Assembly: GCA_017745295.1 (NCBI GenBank)
Contig: JAGHZR010000008.1
Span: 1-64,000, forward strand
Length of the DNA: 64,000 nucleotides
DNA from: Novosphingobium sp.
Lineage (GTDB): Bacteria; Pseudomonadota; Alphaproteobacteria; Sphingomonadales; Sphingomonadaceae
Direction: 5' to 3'
A program made the position numbers and the translations under genes. This document shows, piece by piece, positions 9,235 through 18,236 of this stretch. The notes beneath the pieces were generated by a model. That model was not told the origin of the DNA and ran no database searches. It saw nothing but the letters and a program-made list of their open reading frames with translations. The stretch's first letter is position 1; each line of letters begins with the position of its first letter.

Positions 9235-10383
9235 TCAGGTCCCTCCCGCGAGGATCGTTCTGTCGATCTCTGCGATTTTCGTCGTGCCGGTGAGCGCCAT
9301 GGCGACGCGCATCTCGGCCTCGATCAGTTCGAGCATCTTGGTCACGCCCGCCTCGCCCCCGGCGCCGAGCGCCCAGGCCCAGGCACGGCCGAGCAGCACG
9401 CCCTTGGCGCCCAGCGCCAGCATGCGCACCACGTCGAGTCCGGAACGGATGCCGCCATCGGCCAGCACGGTCATGCGGTCTCCCACGGCGTCTGCGATGG
9501 GCGGCAGGGCACGGGCGCTGGAGAGCACCCCGTCAAGCTGGCGGCCGCCGTGATTGGAGACGACCAGCCCGTCCGCGCCGAGCGCGGCGGCTTCCTTCGC
9601 GTCCTCGGGGTCGAGAATGCCCTTGATGACCAGCGGCCCCTGCCATTCCGAACGGATGAAATCGAGGTCGCGCCAGTTGATCGAGGGGTCGAAGTTGTTC
9701 CGCATCCAGGCGAAGAAGTCCTCGATGCCGGTTCGTCCCTGAAGCACCGGGGCGACGTTGCCCAAAGTGTGCGGGCGGCCGTTGAGGCCCACGTCCCAGG
9801 CCCATGCCGGGCGCATCGCGGCCTGTGCCGCGCGCCAGGCGGCACCTTTCAGGCCGCCGGTTCCGGCAAGGCCGGTGTGATAGTCGCGGTAGCGGCTGCC
9901 GGGGACCGGCATGTCCACGGTGAAGACGAGGGTGGAGCAGCCCGCCTCGACCGCCTTGGCCAGCAGGTCCTTCATGAAGGCGCGGTCGCGGATCATGTAG
10001 AGCTGGAACCAGAACGGCTTGCTGGCCGCCGTCGCCACTTCGCCGATGGTGCAGGCGCCCACGGTGGAAAGCGTGAAGGGAATACCGGCCTGTTCCGCCG
10101 CGCGTACCGCCTGGCACTCGCCGCGCCGGGCATTGAGCCCGGCAAGACCGATCGGGGCGAGGGCGACGGGCAGGGCGATCTTCTGGCCGAACAATTCGGT
10201 CGAGAGATCGAGTTGCGACACGTCGCGCAGCACCCGCTGGCGCAAGGCGAGTTCGGCGAGGTCGGAGACATTGCGCCGCAGCGTCGCCTCGGCATAGGAG
10301 CCGCCGTCGATATATTCGAACAGGAAGCGCGGCAGGCGGCGGCGGGCGGCCTCGCGGAAGTCGGGAATCGAGGCGGTGATCAT
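9235..10383 (-). CDS. lldD: FMN-dependent L-lactate dehydrogenase
   Basis: Alpha-hydroxy-acid oxidase family flavoprotein (382 aa) that oxidises L-lactate to pyruvate and feeds electrons to the respiratory chain. The FMN/TIM-barrel features are [13 protein letters not shown] near the N-terminus, [10 protein letters not shown], the catalytic-His segment [11 protein letters not shown], and [24 protein letters not shown] for phosphate binding. The start is the ATG overlapping the kinase stop (TGATG); the longer ORF-track start lies in the kinase gene. In this locus the enzyme completes the rhamnose route, consuming the L-lactate that the RhaD fusion should make from L-lactaldehyde. Confidence 0.92.
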   Translation of the reverse strand: MITASIPDFREAARRRLPRFLFEYIDGGSYAEATLRRNVSDLAELALRQRVLRDVSQLDLSTELFGQKIALPVALAPIGLAGLNARRGECQAVRAAEQAGIPFTLSTVGACTIGEVATAASKPFWFQLYMIRDRAFMKDLLAKAVEAGCSTLVFTVDMPVPGSRYRDYHTGLAGTGGLKGAAWRAAQAAMRPAWAWDVGLNGRPHTLGNVAPVLQGRTGIEDFFAWMRNNFDPSINWRDLDFIRSEWQGPLVIKGILDPEDAKEAAALGADGLVVSNHGGRQLDGVLSSARALPPIADAVGDRMTVLADGGIRSGLDVVRMLALGAKGVLLGRAWAWALGAGGEAGVTKMLELIEAEMRVAMALTGTTKIAEIDRTILAGGT

Positions 10384-11798
10384 CACGCAAGCTCCCGCAT
10401 GTGCGCGCGCCACTTCTCACGGTAGGCCATGAGATCGCCTTCGAGCGGCTCGACCCGGCGCAGCCCGCCTTGCGCTTGCAGCAGCGGGTTGATGAGCCGC
10501 AGCGCGCCGAACGAGACGTCGTTATGGGCGTTGGCCACGAAGACCTCTGTATCGGGCCGCAGCGCGGCGAGGGCGCGGACGAAGACTTCGGCATCCGCAA
10601 AGCGCCCCTCGATCAGCAGGCGCTCCTTCGATCCAATCAGGTCGAGCGAGGTATCCGCCACCATCGCCGCATAGAGGCAGATCGCGGCGCGGCGGGCATA
10701 CCAGGTTCCCGCCCATTCCTCGGGCTTGTCCACCCATTCGGCCTTGCCGTGGGGGAAAGGTCCGAAGCCCGGCGCGAGCGTCGGCATCATCATCGTGCCA
10801 CGCGCGAGCAGGCCGGGGACGGCCTCCATCAGTTTCGGCTGGTCGGGGCGGATGTCGACGCGGCGGGTGTCGATCTGGATCACCGATTCGATCTCGCGCC
10901 CGCCCATGAAGCGGGCCGAGGGCACCGGCCAGCCATAGGCATCGACATTGACGAGGGTGTCGCGCGCCTCGGGCAGCGAGGCGATGGAGAATGTCTCGGC
11001 GGCAAGGCGCATGGCGATGAACCAGGTGCCGGTGGAGAGGATCGTCGCTTCCTTGCGCGCGATCTCCGCAAAGCCGCGCGCGGCGAGCAGGGCGGCGTTC
11101 GAATCGTGCAGGCCTGCCAGCACATGCGCGGTGGCGGGAAGCCCGCTCTCGGCGGCGATCTCGGGGCGGAGCGTGCCGACCACGTCGCTGGCGGAGACGA
11201 CCGGCGCGAAGCGTTCGGCCCAGCCGAATCGCTCGGCCATCGGCGAGAAGCGGGCGTCGGCGGGGCACCAGAGGTCGGTATGGCAGCCGAGGCTGGTCAC
11301 TTCGCTGGCGGCCTTGCCGCAGAGGAACCAGGCCCAGTACTGCGCCCAGGGTACCAGCGTGGCGCGGGCCATTTCCTCGGGGTGAAGGCGCGTCGCCCAG
11401 TAGGCGTGGGTGCCGAGGTTGAGGCCGTCCGGGAGGGCGGGCGAGCCGGTGAGCAGGAAGGCGTCCCGCTCGCGGCGATAGTCCGCCATCACGTCATCGG
11501 GAACGGCCTGTTCGTAGTCGAGCGGAGGGAACAGCAGGCCGGTTTCGTCGAGCGCGGCAAAGCCCGCGCCGTGGGCCACGGGGATGATCGCTTCCACCGG
11601 ATGGCCCGACCAGCCGCGCAGGGTCGCGCGCAGCCATTGGCCGATTCCCTCCACGTCCAGACGGCGCAGGCCCTCGTGCTCGCAGACCGCATTGGGCCGC
11701 ACCTGACGGTCTATCATGCGCCCGCCGCGCGTCCACAGCGTCACCTTGCTGAGGGTCTTGCCGATATCGACGACGATGAAAGTACCCGTTCCCGCCAT
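10383..11798 (-). CDS. rhaB: FGGY family carbohydrate kinase, probable L-rhamnulokinase
   Basis: ATP-dependent sugar kinase (471 aa) predicted to phosphorylate L-rhamnulose to L-rhamnulose-1-phosphate. The N-terminal phosphate loop [16 protein letters not shown] and the second-domain [13 protein letters not shown] and STGTWFIAM motifs mark an FGGY kinase. It heads the leftward operon, preceded by a GGAGAGG ribosome site close to the ATG, and faces the aldolase/isomerase genes. The specificity comes from these neighbours; family members with other ketose substrates cannot be excluded. Confidence 0.87.
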   Translation of the reverse strand: MAGTGTFIVVDIGKTLSKVTLWTRGGRMIDRQVRPNAVCEHEGLRRLDVEGIGQWLRATLRGWSGHPVEAIIPVAHGAGFAALDETGLLFPPLDYEQAVPDDVMADYRRERDAFLLTGSPALPDGLNLGTHAYWATRLHPEEMARATLVPWAQYWAWFLCGKAASEVTSLGCHTDLWCPADARFSPMAERFGWAERFAPVVSASDVVGTLRPEIAAESGLPATAHVLAGLHDSNAALLAARGFAEIARKEATILSTGTWFIAMRLAAETFSIASLPEARDTLVNVDAYGWPVPSARFMGGREIESVIQIDTRRVDIRPDQPKLMEAVPGLLARGTMMMPTLAPGFGPFPHGKAEWVDKPEEWAGTWYARRAAICLYAAMVADTSLDLIGSKERLLIEGRFADAEVFVRALAALRPDTEVFVANAHNDVSFGALRLINPLLQAQGGLRRVEPLEGDLMAYREKWRAHMRELA

Positions 11799-11833
11799 GC
11801 CTCTCCAACCTTATGCGCTCTGACCAATTATGA

Positions 11834-11875
11834 TTGACTTTGATGATCGAACGTGATCGTTTTGTAGCGAAACAG
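11834..11875. promoter_or_regulatory. candidate operator between divergent rhamnose operons
   Basis: The 107-bp divergent spacer between the kinase and aldolase genes contains the dyad AACG-TGAT-CGTT at 11850-11861, within CGAACGTGATCGTTTTG, and a direct repeat of TGATCG ten bases apart. A TTGACT hexamer lies just upstream for rightward transcription. Position and symmetry suit a DeoR-family operator controlling both operons. This is inference without footprint data. Confidence 0.45.
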
Positions 11876-11911
11876 ATTGCTCATGCAAGCACGAATTGGT
11901 AGAGGATGACT

Positions 11912-14023
11912 ATGGATACCATGACCGCTTCCCGCACCGCGGCGATACCGTTTGCCGTTCCTTCCAGCCGCTGGGACGAGTCGCTGGCCGCGACGCTGTC
12001 TCCCGAACAGTTGCTGCTCTACCGTTCGAACCTGCTCGGTTCGGACCTCACCGTCACCAACTTCGGCGGCGGCAACACTTCGGCCAAGCTGACGGAAGTG
12101 GACCCGCTCACCGGCGCCGAAGTGGAAGTGCTTTGGGTGAAGGGCTCGGGCGGCGACATCGGGTCGATGAAGCTCGACGGTTTCGCCACGCTCTATCAGG
12201 AAAAGCTGCTCGGCCTTGAGGCGCACTATGCCGGGCCGGAAGACGACGACAAGATGGTCGGCTACCTGCCGCACTGCACCTTCAACCTGAACGCCCGCGC
12301 GGCTTCGATCGATACGCCGCTGCACTCGCTGCTGCCCTTCGCCCATGTCGATCACGTTCACCCCGATGCGATCATCGCGCTGGCGGCCAGCTCGGGCGGC
12401 GAAGCGGCGACGCAGGAAATCTGGGGCGGCAAGATCGGCTGGCTCGGCTGGAAGCGCCCCGGCTACACGCTCGGCGTCCAGCTTCGCGACTATGTGGCAA
12501 CCAATCCGGGCGTCGAGGGCGTCATGCTCGCAGGGCACGGCATCATCTGCTGGGCCGACAGCGCCAAGTCCTGCTACGAGCACACCGTCGAGTTGATCGC
12601 CGATGCTGCGAAGTACCTCAACGCAAAGCTGGGTGAAAAGCCGGCGTTCGGCGGCGTCGCTCACGGCACTTTCGAGGATCGCGCCGCCATCGCCGCCGAC
12701 CTGATGCCGCGCCTGCGCGGTCTGATGACCGGCGCACGCCGCAAGCTGGGTCACTTCTCGGACGACGCCGAAGCGCTGGAATTCGTGAACTCGGTGGAGT
12801 TCGAACGTCTCGCCGGTCTCGGCACTTCGTGCCCCGATCACTTCCTGCGCACCAAGATCGCTCCCCTGACCCTCGACCCGTCGCGTCTTCAGGACCAGGA
12901 CTATCTGGCTCAGAAGATTGCCGATTATCGCGACATGTATGCAGCCTATTACGAGCGCTGCAAGCGTGGGAACTCGCCTGCCATGCGCGACGCGAACCCG
13001 GTGGTCGTGCTGGTGCCGGGCGTGGGCCGCATGACTTTCGCCACCGACAAGACCACCGCGCGTCTCGCCGGGGAATTCTACGGCAACGCCATCAATGTGA
13101 TGCGCGGCGCCGAAGCCATCGGCGACTACATCGCGCTCGACGAGCAGGAAGCCTTCGACATCGAATACTGGCTGCTTGAGGAAGCCAAGCTTCAGCGCAT
13201 GCCCGCACCCAAGCCGCTGGTCGGCCGCGTGGCGCTCGTCACCGGCGGTGCGGGCGGCATCGGTGCCGCCACCGCCGCGCGCCTGATGGCGGACGGCGCC
13301 TGCGTGCTGCTCGCGGATCGTGACGCCAATGCCGTGGAAGAAGTGCGCGCCGGTTTCGCCAAGCAGTTCGGCAAGGACGTGGTTCGCGCCGCTGTCTGCG
13401 ACGTGACCGACGAAGCGCAAGTCTCCGAAGCTTTCGCCGTGGCCGCGCGCGAATTCGGCGGGCTCGACATTCTGGTCGCCAATGCCGGCATCGCCTCCTC
13501 GGCCCCGATCGAGGAGACCACGATCGAGCTGTGGAACCGCAATTACGATGTGCTGGCGCAAGGCTACTTCCTCACCAGCCGTGCCGCCTGGCCGCTGTTG
13601 AAGGGCATGAAGGAGCAGGGCGGTACTTCGGTGGTGTTCATCGGCTCGAAGAACGGCGTGGCCGCAGCCACCAATGCCTCGGCCTATGCTTCGGCCAAGG
13701 CGGCGGCGAACCACCTTGCGCGCTGTCTGGCGCTGGAAGGCGCAGCCCACGGTATCCGCGTCAACGTCGTCAATCCCGATGCGGTCATCAAGGGCAGCAA
13801 GATCTGGGACGGCGACTGGCGCAAGGAACGCGCGGGCGCCCACGGCATCGACACCGGCAAGGAACTGGAAGAGCACTACCGCCAGCGCTCGATGCTGAAG
13901 CGCGACGTGCTGCCTTCGGACATTGCCGAGGCCGTTTATTTCCTTGCGGGAGACCAGTCGGCGAAATCCACCGGCAATATGATCAATGTCGATGCCGGTA
14001 ACGCACAGGCCTTCACGCGCTGA
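11912..14023 (+). CDS. rhaD: bifunctional L-rhamnulose-1-phosphate aldolase / L-lactaldehyde dehydrogenase
   Basis: Two-domain enzyme (703 aa from this start), equivalent to the fusion called RhaEW or RhaD in comparative studies. Residues about 20-420 form a class II aldolase domain (TNFGGGNTSAK, HVDHVHPDAIIA with metal-binding His). Residues about 430-700 form a short-chain dehydrogenase (VTGGAGGIGAATA cofactor loop, YASAKAAANHL Tyr/Lys pair). The aldolase should give DHAP and L-lactaldehyde, which the dehydrogenase oxidises to L-lactate. The ORF track starts at 11906, but AGAGG abuts that ATG; the ATG at 11912 has proper 6-bp spacing, so it is preferred. Confidence 0.93.
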   Translation: MDTMTASRTAAIPFAVPSSRWDESLAATLSPEQLLLYRSNLLGSDLTVTNFGGGNTSAKLTEVDPLTGAEVEVLWVKGSGGDIGSMKLDGFATLYQEKLLGLEAHYAGPEDDDKMVGYLPHCTFNLNARAASIDTPLHSLLPFAHVDHVHPDAIIALAASSGGEAATQEIWGGKIGWLGWKRPGYTLGVQLRDYVATNPGVEGVMLAGHGIICWADSAKSCYEHTVELIADAAKYLNAKLGEKPAFGGVAHGTFEDRAAIAADLMPRLRGLMTGARRKLGHFSDDAEALEFVNSVEFERLAGLGTSCPDHFLRTKIAPLTLDPSRLQDQDYLAQKIADYRDMYAAYYERCKRGNSPAMRDANPVVVLVPGVGRMTFATDKTTARLAGEFYGNAINVMRGAEAIGDYIALDEQEAFDIEYWLLEEAKLQRMPAPKPLVGRVALVTGGAGGIGAATAARLMADGACVLLADRDANAVEEVRAGFAKQFGKDVVRAAVCDVTDEAQVSEAFAVAAREFGGLDILVANAGIASSAPIEETTIELWNRNYDVLAQGYFLTSRAAWPLLKGMKEQGGTSVVFIGSKNGVAAATNASAYASAKAAANHLARCLALEGAAHGIRVNVVNPDAVIKGSKIWDGDWRKERAGAHGIDTGKELEEHYRQRSMLKRDVLPSDIAEAVYFLAGDQSAKSTGNMINVDAGNAQAFTR

Positions 14024-14036
14024 TACAAGATGATTT

Positions 14037-14066
14037 CGGGGAACGCGCGAACCGGCGCGTTCCCCG
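14037..14066 (+). promoter_or_regulatory. intercistronic hairpin between rhaD and rhaI
   Basis: A perfect 12-bp stem (CGGGGAACGCGC / GCGCGTTCCCCG) with a 6-nt loop lies 13 bp behind the rhaD stop and about 20 bp before the rhaI start. No T-run follows, so it looks more like an mRNA-stabilising or processing structure than a full terminator. Confidence 0.6.
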
Positions 14067-14087
14067 AACGGGCAAGAGGATAGAAGA

Positions 14088-15380
14088 ATGAGCAGACTGC
14101 CGATTTCCGAAGAGCTGATCGCCGAAGCCAATGCCCGCGCGGCGGATGCGCTGGAGGACGAATACGCCTCGCTCGGTCGCAAGCTGGAGCGTTCGGGCAT
14201 CGCCATCGATGCGATCAAGGACAAGGTTGCCGCTTTCTCGGTCGCCGTTCCCTCGTGGGGCGCGGGCCGGGGCGGCACCCGTTTCGCCAAGTTCCCGCTG
14301 GCAGGTGAACCCACCAACATTCACGAAAAGCTGGAAGACTGCGCCGTCATCAACCAGCTTTCGCGGCTGACCCCGCGCGTCTCGCCGCACTTCCCGTGGG
14401 ACAAGGTGAGCGACTACAAGGCGCTGCGCGAGGAAGCCGCCAGCCTCGGTCTCGGCTTCGATGCGGTGAATTCCAACACCTTCCAGGACCAGAAGGATCA
14501 GGCCCACACTTACGCCACCGGCTCGCTCTCCTCGACCATCGAGGCGACGCGCCAGCAGGCGGTGGAGCACAACATCGAATGCATCGAGATCGGCCAGCAG
14601 CTCGGCTCCACCGACCTGACCGTCTGGGTGGGGGACGGCACCAACTTCCCCGGTCAGCAGGACCTCGGTCGCAGCCTCGACCGCTATCTGGATGCCGCTG
14701 CGCAAGTCTATGCCGCGCTGCCGGACGACTGGCGGATGCTGCTGGAACACAAGATGTTCGAACCGGCGTTCTACTCCACCGTCATCAGCGACTGGGGTTC
14801 CTCGATCCTCGCCGCGCAGGAACTCGGCCCCAAGGCCAAGTGCCTCGTCGACCTCGGCCATCACGCGCCGAACGTGAACATCGAGCAGATCGTCGCCCGC
14901 CTCCACCGCTTCGGCAAGCTGGGCGGCTTCCACTTCAACGACAGCAAGTACGGCGACGACGACCTCGATTCAGGTTCGATCAACCCGCACCAGCTGTTCC
15001 TGGTGTTCAACGAACTGGTAGAGGCGGAACTGGCTCCGCGTGACGGGTTCAAGCCCAGCTACATGATCGACCAGTCGCACAACGTGACCGACCCGATCGA
15101 ATCCATGCTGTCCTCCGCGGAAGCGATCGGGTCCTGCTATGCCAAGGCGCTGCTGGTCGATCGCGAGGCGCTGCATCTTTCGCAGGAGGCCAACGACACG
15201 ATGATGGCGTTCCAGGCGCTGCGCCGGGCCTACAACGTGGACGTCAGCCCGATCCTTGCCAAGGCGCGCGTGGAAGCGGGCGGCGCGGCGGACGTGCTCG
15301 GCGTCTACCGCGAAAGCCGCTGGCGCGACCGCAAGGCGCAGGAGCGCAAGGCCGTGGGACTCGGCGCCGGGATTGTCTGA
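14088..15380 (+). CDS. rhaI: L-rhamnose isomerase (RhaI type)
   Basis: Converts L-rhamnose to L-rhamnulose, the first intracellular step of the pathway (430 aa). The TIM-barrel shows metal-binding features of the RhaI family: MLLEHKMFEPAFYSTVISDW, CLVDLGHHAPNVNIEQIVA and GFHFNDSKYGDDDLDSGSI. This is the alphaproteobacterial/Pseudomonas-type RhaI rather than the E. coli RhaA family. It lies 64 bp behind rhaD with an AAGAGGA ribosome site. No rhamnose mutarotase or rhamnosidase gene is found in the window. Confidence 0.93.
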   Translation: MSRLPISEELIAEANARAADALEDEYASLGRKLERSGIAIDAIKDKVAAFSVAVPSWGAGRGGTRFAKFPLAGEPTNIHEKLEDCAVINQLSRLTPRVSPHFPWDKVSDYKALREEAASLGLGFDAVNSNTFQDQKDQAHTYATGSLSSTIEATRQQAVEHNIECIEIGQQLGSTDLTVWVGDGTNFPGQQDLGRSLDRYLDAAAQVYAALPDDWRMLLEHKMFEPAFYSTVISDWGSSILAAQELGPKAKCLVDLGHHAPNVNIEQIVARLHRFGKLGGFHFNDSKYGDDDLDSGSINPHQLFLVFNELVEAELAPRDGFKPSYMIDQSHNVTDPIESMLSSAEAIGSCYAKALLVDREALHLSQEANDTMMAFQALRRAYNVDVSPILAKARVEAGGAADVLGVYRESRWRDRKAQERKAVGLGAGIV

Positions 15381-15481
15381 TCCTCGTCATTATTTGAGAA
15401 TGCCGCCGGGAGGAGCGGACAGCCGGGCGCCTCGACGGCGATGCCGACCTACCGGGCCGGTTACTTTGGGGAAGTAATTGA

Positions 15482-15673
15482 AGAGGAAGTCCTGGGGGAT
15501 GATCCCCCAGACCCTCGGAATGTCGGCGTCGCGCTCGACCTGTCCGTAATGCGCTCCTTGCGGCACAGCCATTAGGTCTCCCGACGCAAGCCTTGGGTGC
15601 ACTACGCGGTCCGTCCGCGTGACATCGACGGTATTGGGGGGGCAGGGGGTCTATGATCCCCTGCTTTTCCTTT
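15482..15673 (+). repeat. dispersed 3'-element, copy A
   Basis: First of five copies of a roughly 190-bp intergenic element. It opens with an A/G-rich tract and hairpin CTGGGGG-ATGAT-CCCCCAG. A shared core follows (ACCCTCGGAATGTC, GCTCCTTGCGGC, GTCTCCCGACGC), and it closes with GCAGGGGGTCTATGATCCCCTGC then CTTTTCCTTT, an intrinsic-terminator-like end. It lies between convergent rhaI and the AraC gene, about 100 bp behind rhaI. The preceding 15381-15481 shows nothing identifiable. Confidence 0.85.
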
Positions 15674-15680
15674 ACCCCTT

Positions 15681-16544
15681 CTACTCCCCATGCGCATGGG
15701 TGGACTTGTCCAGATGCGGCCGATGCCCCGTCATCCGCAGGTAGAACCGCGAGAAGTACGAGGGATCGGAAAACCCGAGTTCGTTCGACACCTGCACCAC
15801 GCTGGCATTGGCGAAGCACAGCAACCGCTGCGCCTCCAGCGCGAGCCGCGCGTGGAGCAGTTCCTGCGGTGAGCAGTCCAGCTTCGCGCGGCACAGGCGG
15901 GTCAGGGTGCGCGTTGTCATGCCCAGCCGCTCGGCGTACCAGCTCACCGGCAACTGGTCGCGAAAGTGCAGTTCGACAAGGTGGCGGAGGTGCGAGATGC
16001 GCTGGTCGCCGCTGCCGTCGTCCGCAGCCTCCTCCTCGGGCAACAGCGAACGCAGCAGCGCTTCTGCCATCGACAGGAACAGCGCGTTCGGACGTCGCCA
16101 GTCCTGCGGAATGGCGAGCATCTCCGCGCAGAGGAACTCGATCCGCTTGAGTATGTCCACCGGCGTCGGCGCGAAACGGCCATGGGTGGCGGCGTGGAGC
16201 AGGGGATCACCGGGATTGCTGCGTCGCTCCGCGAAGCCGCTGCTGAGCATCAGCACATAGCCCAGCGTCTCCGGCTGGAAGCGGAAGCCGTGGATGCTCC
16301 CCGCCGGAATCACGATGTGGCAGGGCGCTTCCAGCGTCTCGGTCCTGTCGTCGACGGTCAGCGTTACCTGTCCTTTCGATACCAGCATGACCTGCACGCC
16401 GCGAACATGGCGATGCGGCGCGATTTCCCAGTCATGCAAGGAACTTCGCGCGGCGATTGTCTCGATATGGCCGAATTCCGGAGAGCTGTCCGGAATGTCC
16501 TCGCCATAGAGGACATAGGAGGGGACGGGCCGGGCAAGTGTCAT
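15681..16544 (-). CDS. pobR: AraC family activator, probable PobR
   Basis: AraC/XylS-type regulator (287 aa from MTLARPVPSY; the longer ORF-track start would place the frame over pobA promoter sequence). An N-terminal cupin-like domain (HRHVRGVQVMLV, HIVIPAGSIHGF) precedes two helix-turn-helix units, VSWYAERLGMTTRTLTRL and VVQVSNELGFSDPSYFSRF. It is divergent from pobA across 152 bp, the usual arrangement for a 4-hydroxybenzoate-responsive PobR. The inducer is inferred from that neighbour. Confidence 0.85.
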   Translation of the reverse strand: MTLARPVPSYVLYGEDIPDSSPEFGHIETIAARSSLHDWEIAPHRHVRGVQVMLVSKGQVTLTVDDRTETLEAPCHIVIPAGSIHGFRFQPETLGYVLMLSSGFAERRSNPGDPLLHAATHGRFAPTPVDILKRIEFLCAEMLAIPQDWRRPNALFLSMAEALLRSLLPEEEAADDGSGDQRISHLRHLVELHFRDQLPVSWYAERLGMTTRTLTRLCRAKLDCSPQELLHARLALEAQRLLCFANASVVQVSNELGFSDPSYFSRFYLRMTGHRPHLDKSTHAHGE

Positions 16545-16696
16545 GCGTGTCTCGAAAGTACCGGAAGAATGGCCGTCCGGTGCATTCCGCCAGACCGCCC
16601 GCGGTGTCAATCCCAAGGGTGAAGCGAGGCTCCCCGGCAAGTCGGCCACAAGGTCGAAGAGCGAGCCCGCAGGTTTGGAATTGGGAGAATGCGAAA

Positions 16697-17866
16697 ATGC
16701 GCACGCAAGTAGCCATCATCGGTGCCGGTCCGGCCGGTCTGCTCCTCGGGCACATGCTCCGCGCCGAGGGTATCGATTGCGTCGTCGTCGAGCGTCAGAC
16801 CGGCGAATACGTTCTTTCCCGCATCCGCGCGGGCGTGCTGGAGCAGGGCACCGTCGCCCTGATGGAGCGCCTCGGTCTCGACGCGCGCATGAAGGCCGAG
16901 GGCCTGCCCCACGACGGCTTCAACCTCGCCGACGGCGAGCGCCTGATCCGCATCGACATCAAGGCGCTGACCGGCAAGCAGGTCATGGTCTACGGCCAGA
17001 CCGAACTCACCCGCGACCTGATGGAAGCGAGCGCGGAGCGCGGCCTCGAAGTGATCTATCAGGCGGCGGATGTCGCCCTCCACGACATCGAAAGCGACGC
17101 GCCCTTCGTCACCTATACGAAGGACGGCGCCGAGCACCGCATCGACGCGCGCTTCATCGTCGGCTGCGACGGCTTCCACGGCGCCTCGCGCGCAGCGGTC
17201 CCGGCCAGCGTCGGCCAGACCTTCGAGCGCGTCTACCCCTTCGGCTGGCTCGGCATCCTCGCCGACGTGCCCCCCTGCAACCACGAACTGATCTACGCCC
17301 ACCACGAACGCGGCTTCGCGCTCGCCTCGCAGCGCAGCCACACCCGCAGCCGCTACTACATCGACGTTCCGCTGACCGAGAAGCTGGAGGACTGGAGCGA
17401 CGAGCGCATCTGGGACGAACTCTCGATCCGCCTCGGCCCGGACGCCGCCGCCCATATCACGCGCGGCCCGTCCATCGAGAAGTCGATCGCTCCGCTGCGC
17501 TCCTTCGTGTTCGAACCAATGCGCCACGGCAGCCTGCTGCTCTGCGGAGACGCCGCGCACATCGTCCCGCCGACCGGCGCCAAGGGCCTGAACCTCGCCG
17601 CCAGCGACGTCTACTACGCCCACGAAGCCCTGACCGCCTTCTTCAAGAACGCCGACAACGATGCGATCCCGGCCTATTCGACCAAAGCTTTGCGCCGCGT
17701 CTGGGCGGCGGAGCGCTTCAGTTGGTCGCTGACCAAGCTGATGCACCGCTTCCCCGAAGACGGCCCGTTCGAGCGCCGAATGCAGCTGGCGGAACTCGAT
17801 TACATTGCGTCGAGCGAACATGCGCGGCGTGTTATTGCCGAGAATTACGTGGGGTTGCCGGTTTAA
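16697..17866 (+). CDS. pobA: 4-hydroxybenzoate 3-monooxygenase
   Basis: FAD- and NAD(P)H-dependent hydroxylase converting 4-hydroxybenzoate to protocatechuate. The 389-residue length is normal for PobA. Motifs are the FAD loop AIIGAGPAGLLLGHML, the PobA-specific ERQTGEYVLSRIRAGVLEQG, the DG motif GCDGFHGASR, and CGDAAHIVPPTGAKGLN. The ATG at 16697 is chosen because GGGAG lies 9 bp upstream; the longer ORF-track starts run through the divergent promoter. Its product can enter the 4,5-cleavage route represented by ligK and ligI about 10 kb away. Confidence 0.96.
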   Translation: MRTQVAIIGAGPAGLLLGHMLRAEGIDCVVVERQTGEYVLSRIRAGVLEQGTVALMERLGLDARMKAEGLPHDGFNLADGERLIRIDIKALTGKQVMVYGQTELTRDLMEASAERGLEVIYQAADVALHDIESDAPFVTYTKDGAEHRIDARFIVGCDGFHGASRAAVPASVGQTFERVYPFGWLGILADVPPCNHELIYAHHERGFALASQRSHTRSRYYIDVPLTEKLEDWSDERIWDELSIRLGPDAAAHITRGPSIEKSIAPLRSFVFEPMRHGSLLLCGDAAHIVPPTGAKGLNLAASDVYYAHEALTAFFKNADNDAIPAYSTKALRRVWAAERFSWSLTKLMHRFPEDGPFERRMQLAELDYIASSEHARRVIAENYVGLPV

Positions 17867-17870
17867 GAAC

Positions 17871-18080
17871 AAGAGGAAGTTCTGGGGCCCTTCGACAAGC
17901 TCAGGAGATCCCCCAGACCCTCGGAATGTCAGCGTCGCGCGCCGCCTATCCGTAGTGCGCTCCTTGCGGCCCAGCCATTAAGTCTCCCGACGCAGTCATG
18001 GGTGCGCAACGGATTAGGCGAGGTGTGACCTAGACGGTATTGGGGGGGCAGGGGGTCTATGATCCCCTGCTTTTTCTTTG
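17871..18080 (+). repeat. dispersed 3'-element, copy B, with an inserted short repeat
   Basis: Second copy of the roughly 190-bp element, starting 5 bp after the pobA stop. The opening hairpin is interrupted: CTGGGG, then an extra CCCTTCGACAAGCTCAGGA, then ATCCCCCAG. The core and closing hairpin GCAGGGGGTCTATGATCCCCTGC with CTTTTTCTTT are intact. Here the next gene is co-directional rather than convergent. The remaining bases to 18236 show no further feature. Confidence 0.85.
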
Positions 18081-18236
18081 ATCCTTTCGACACCCTCGCC
18101 GCTCCCATGCGTTTCGGCACCGATCGACCGGAATGCAGCGAGGGGATGACGGAGCATGGATCGGGAAGCGGCCGGTGGCCAGCAGACGGCCGTGGGTGCG
18201 TTTTTCGTCACCCCGGCAAGAACTTGGGGTCTTCGC

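Noticed and set aside
15390-15602. Minus-strand ORFs inside the dispersed repeats, sharing peptides such as DIPRVWGIIPQDF
   Set aside because: The similarity between copies follows from the repeated DNA. Indels shift the frame from copy to copy (different peptides at 17929 and 27130), there is no shared start or ribosome site, and hairpins dominate the conservation, so these are not treated as genes.
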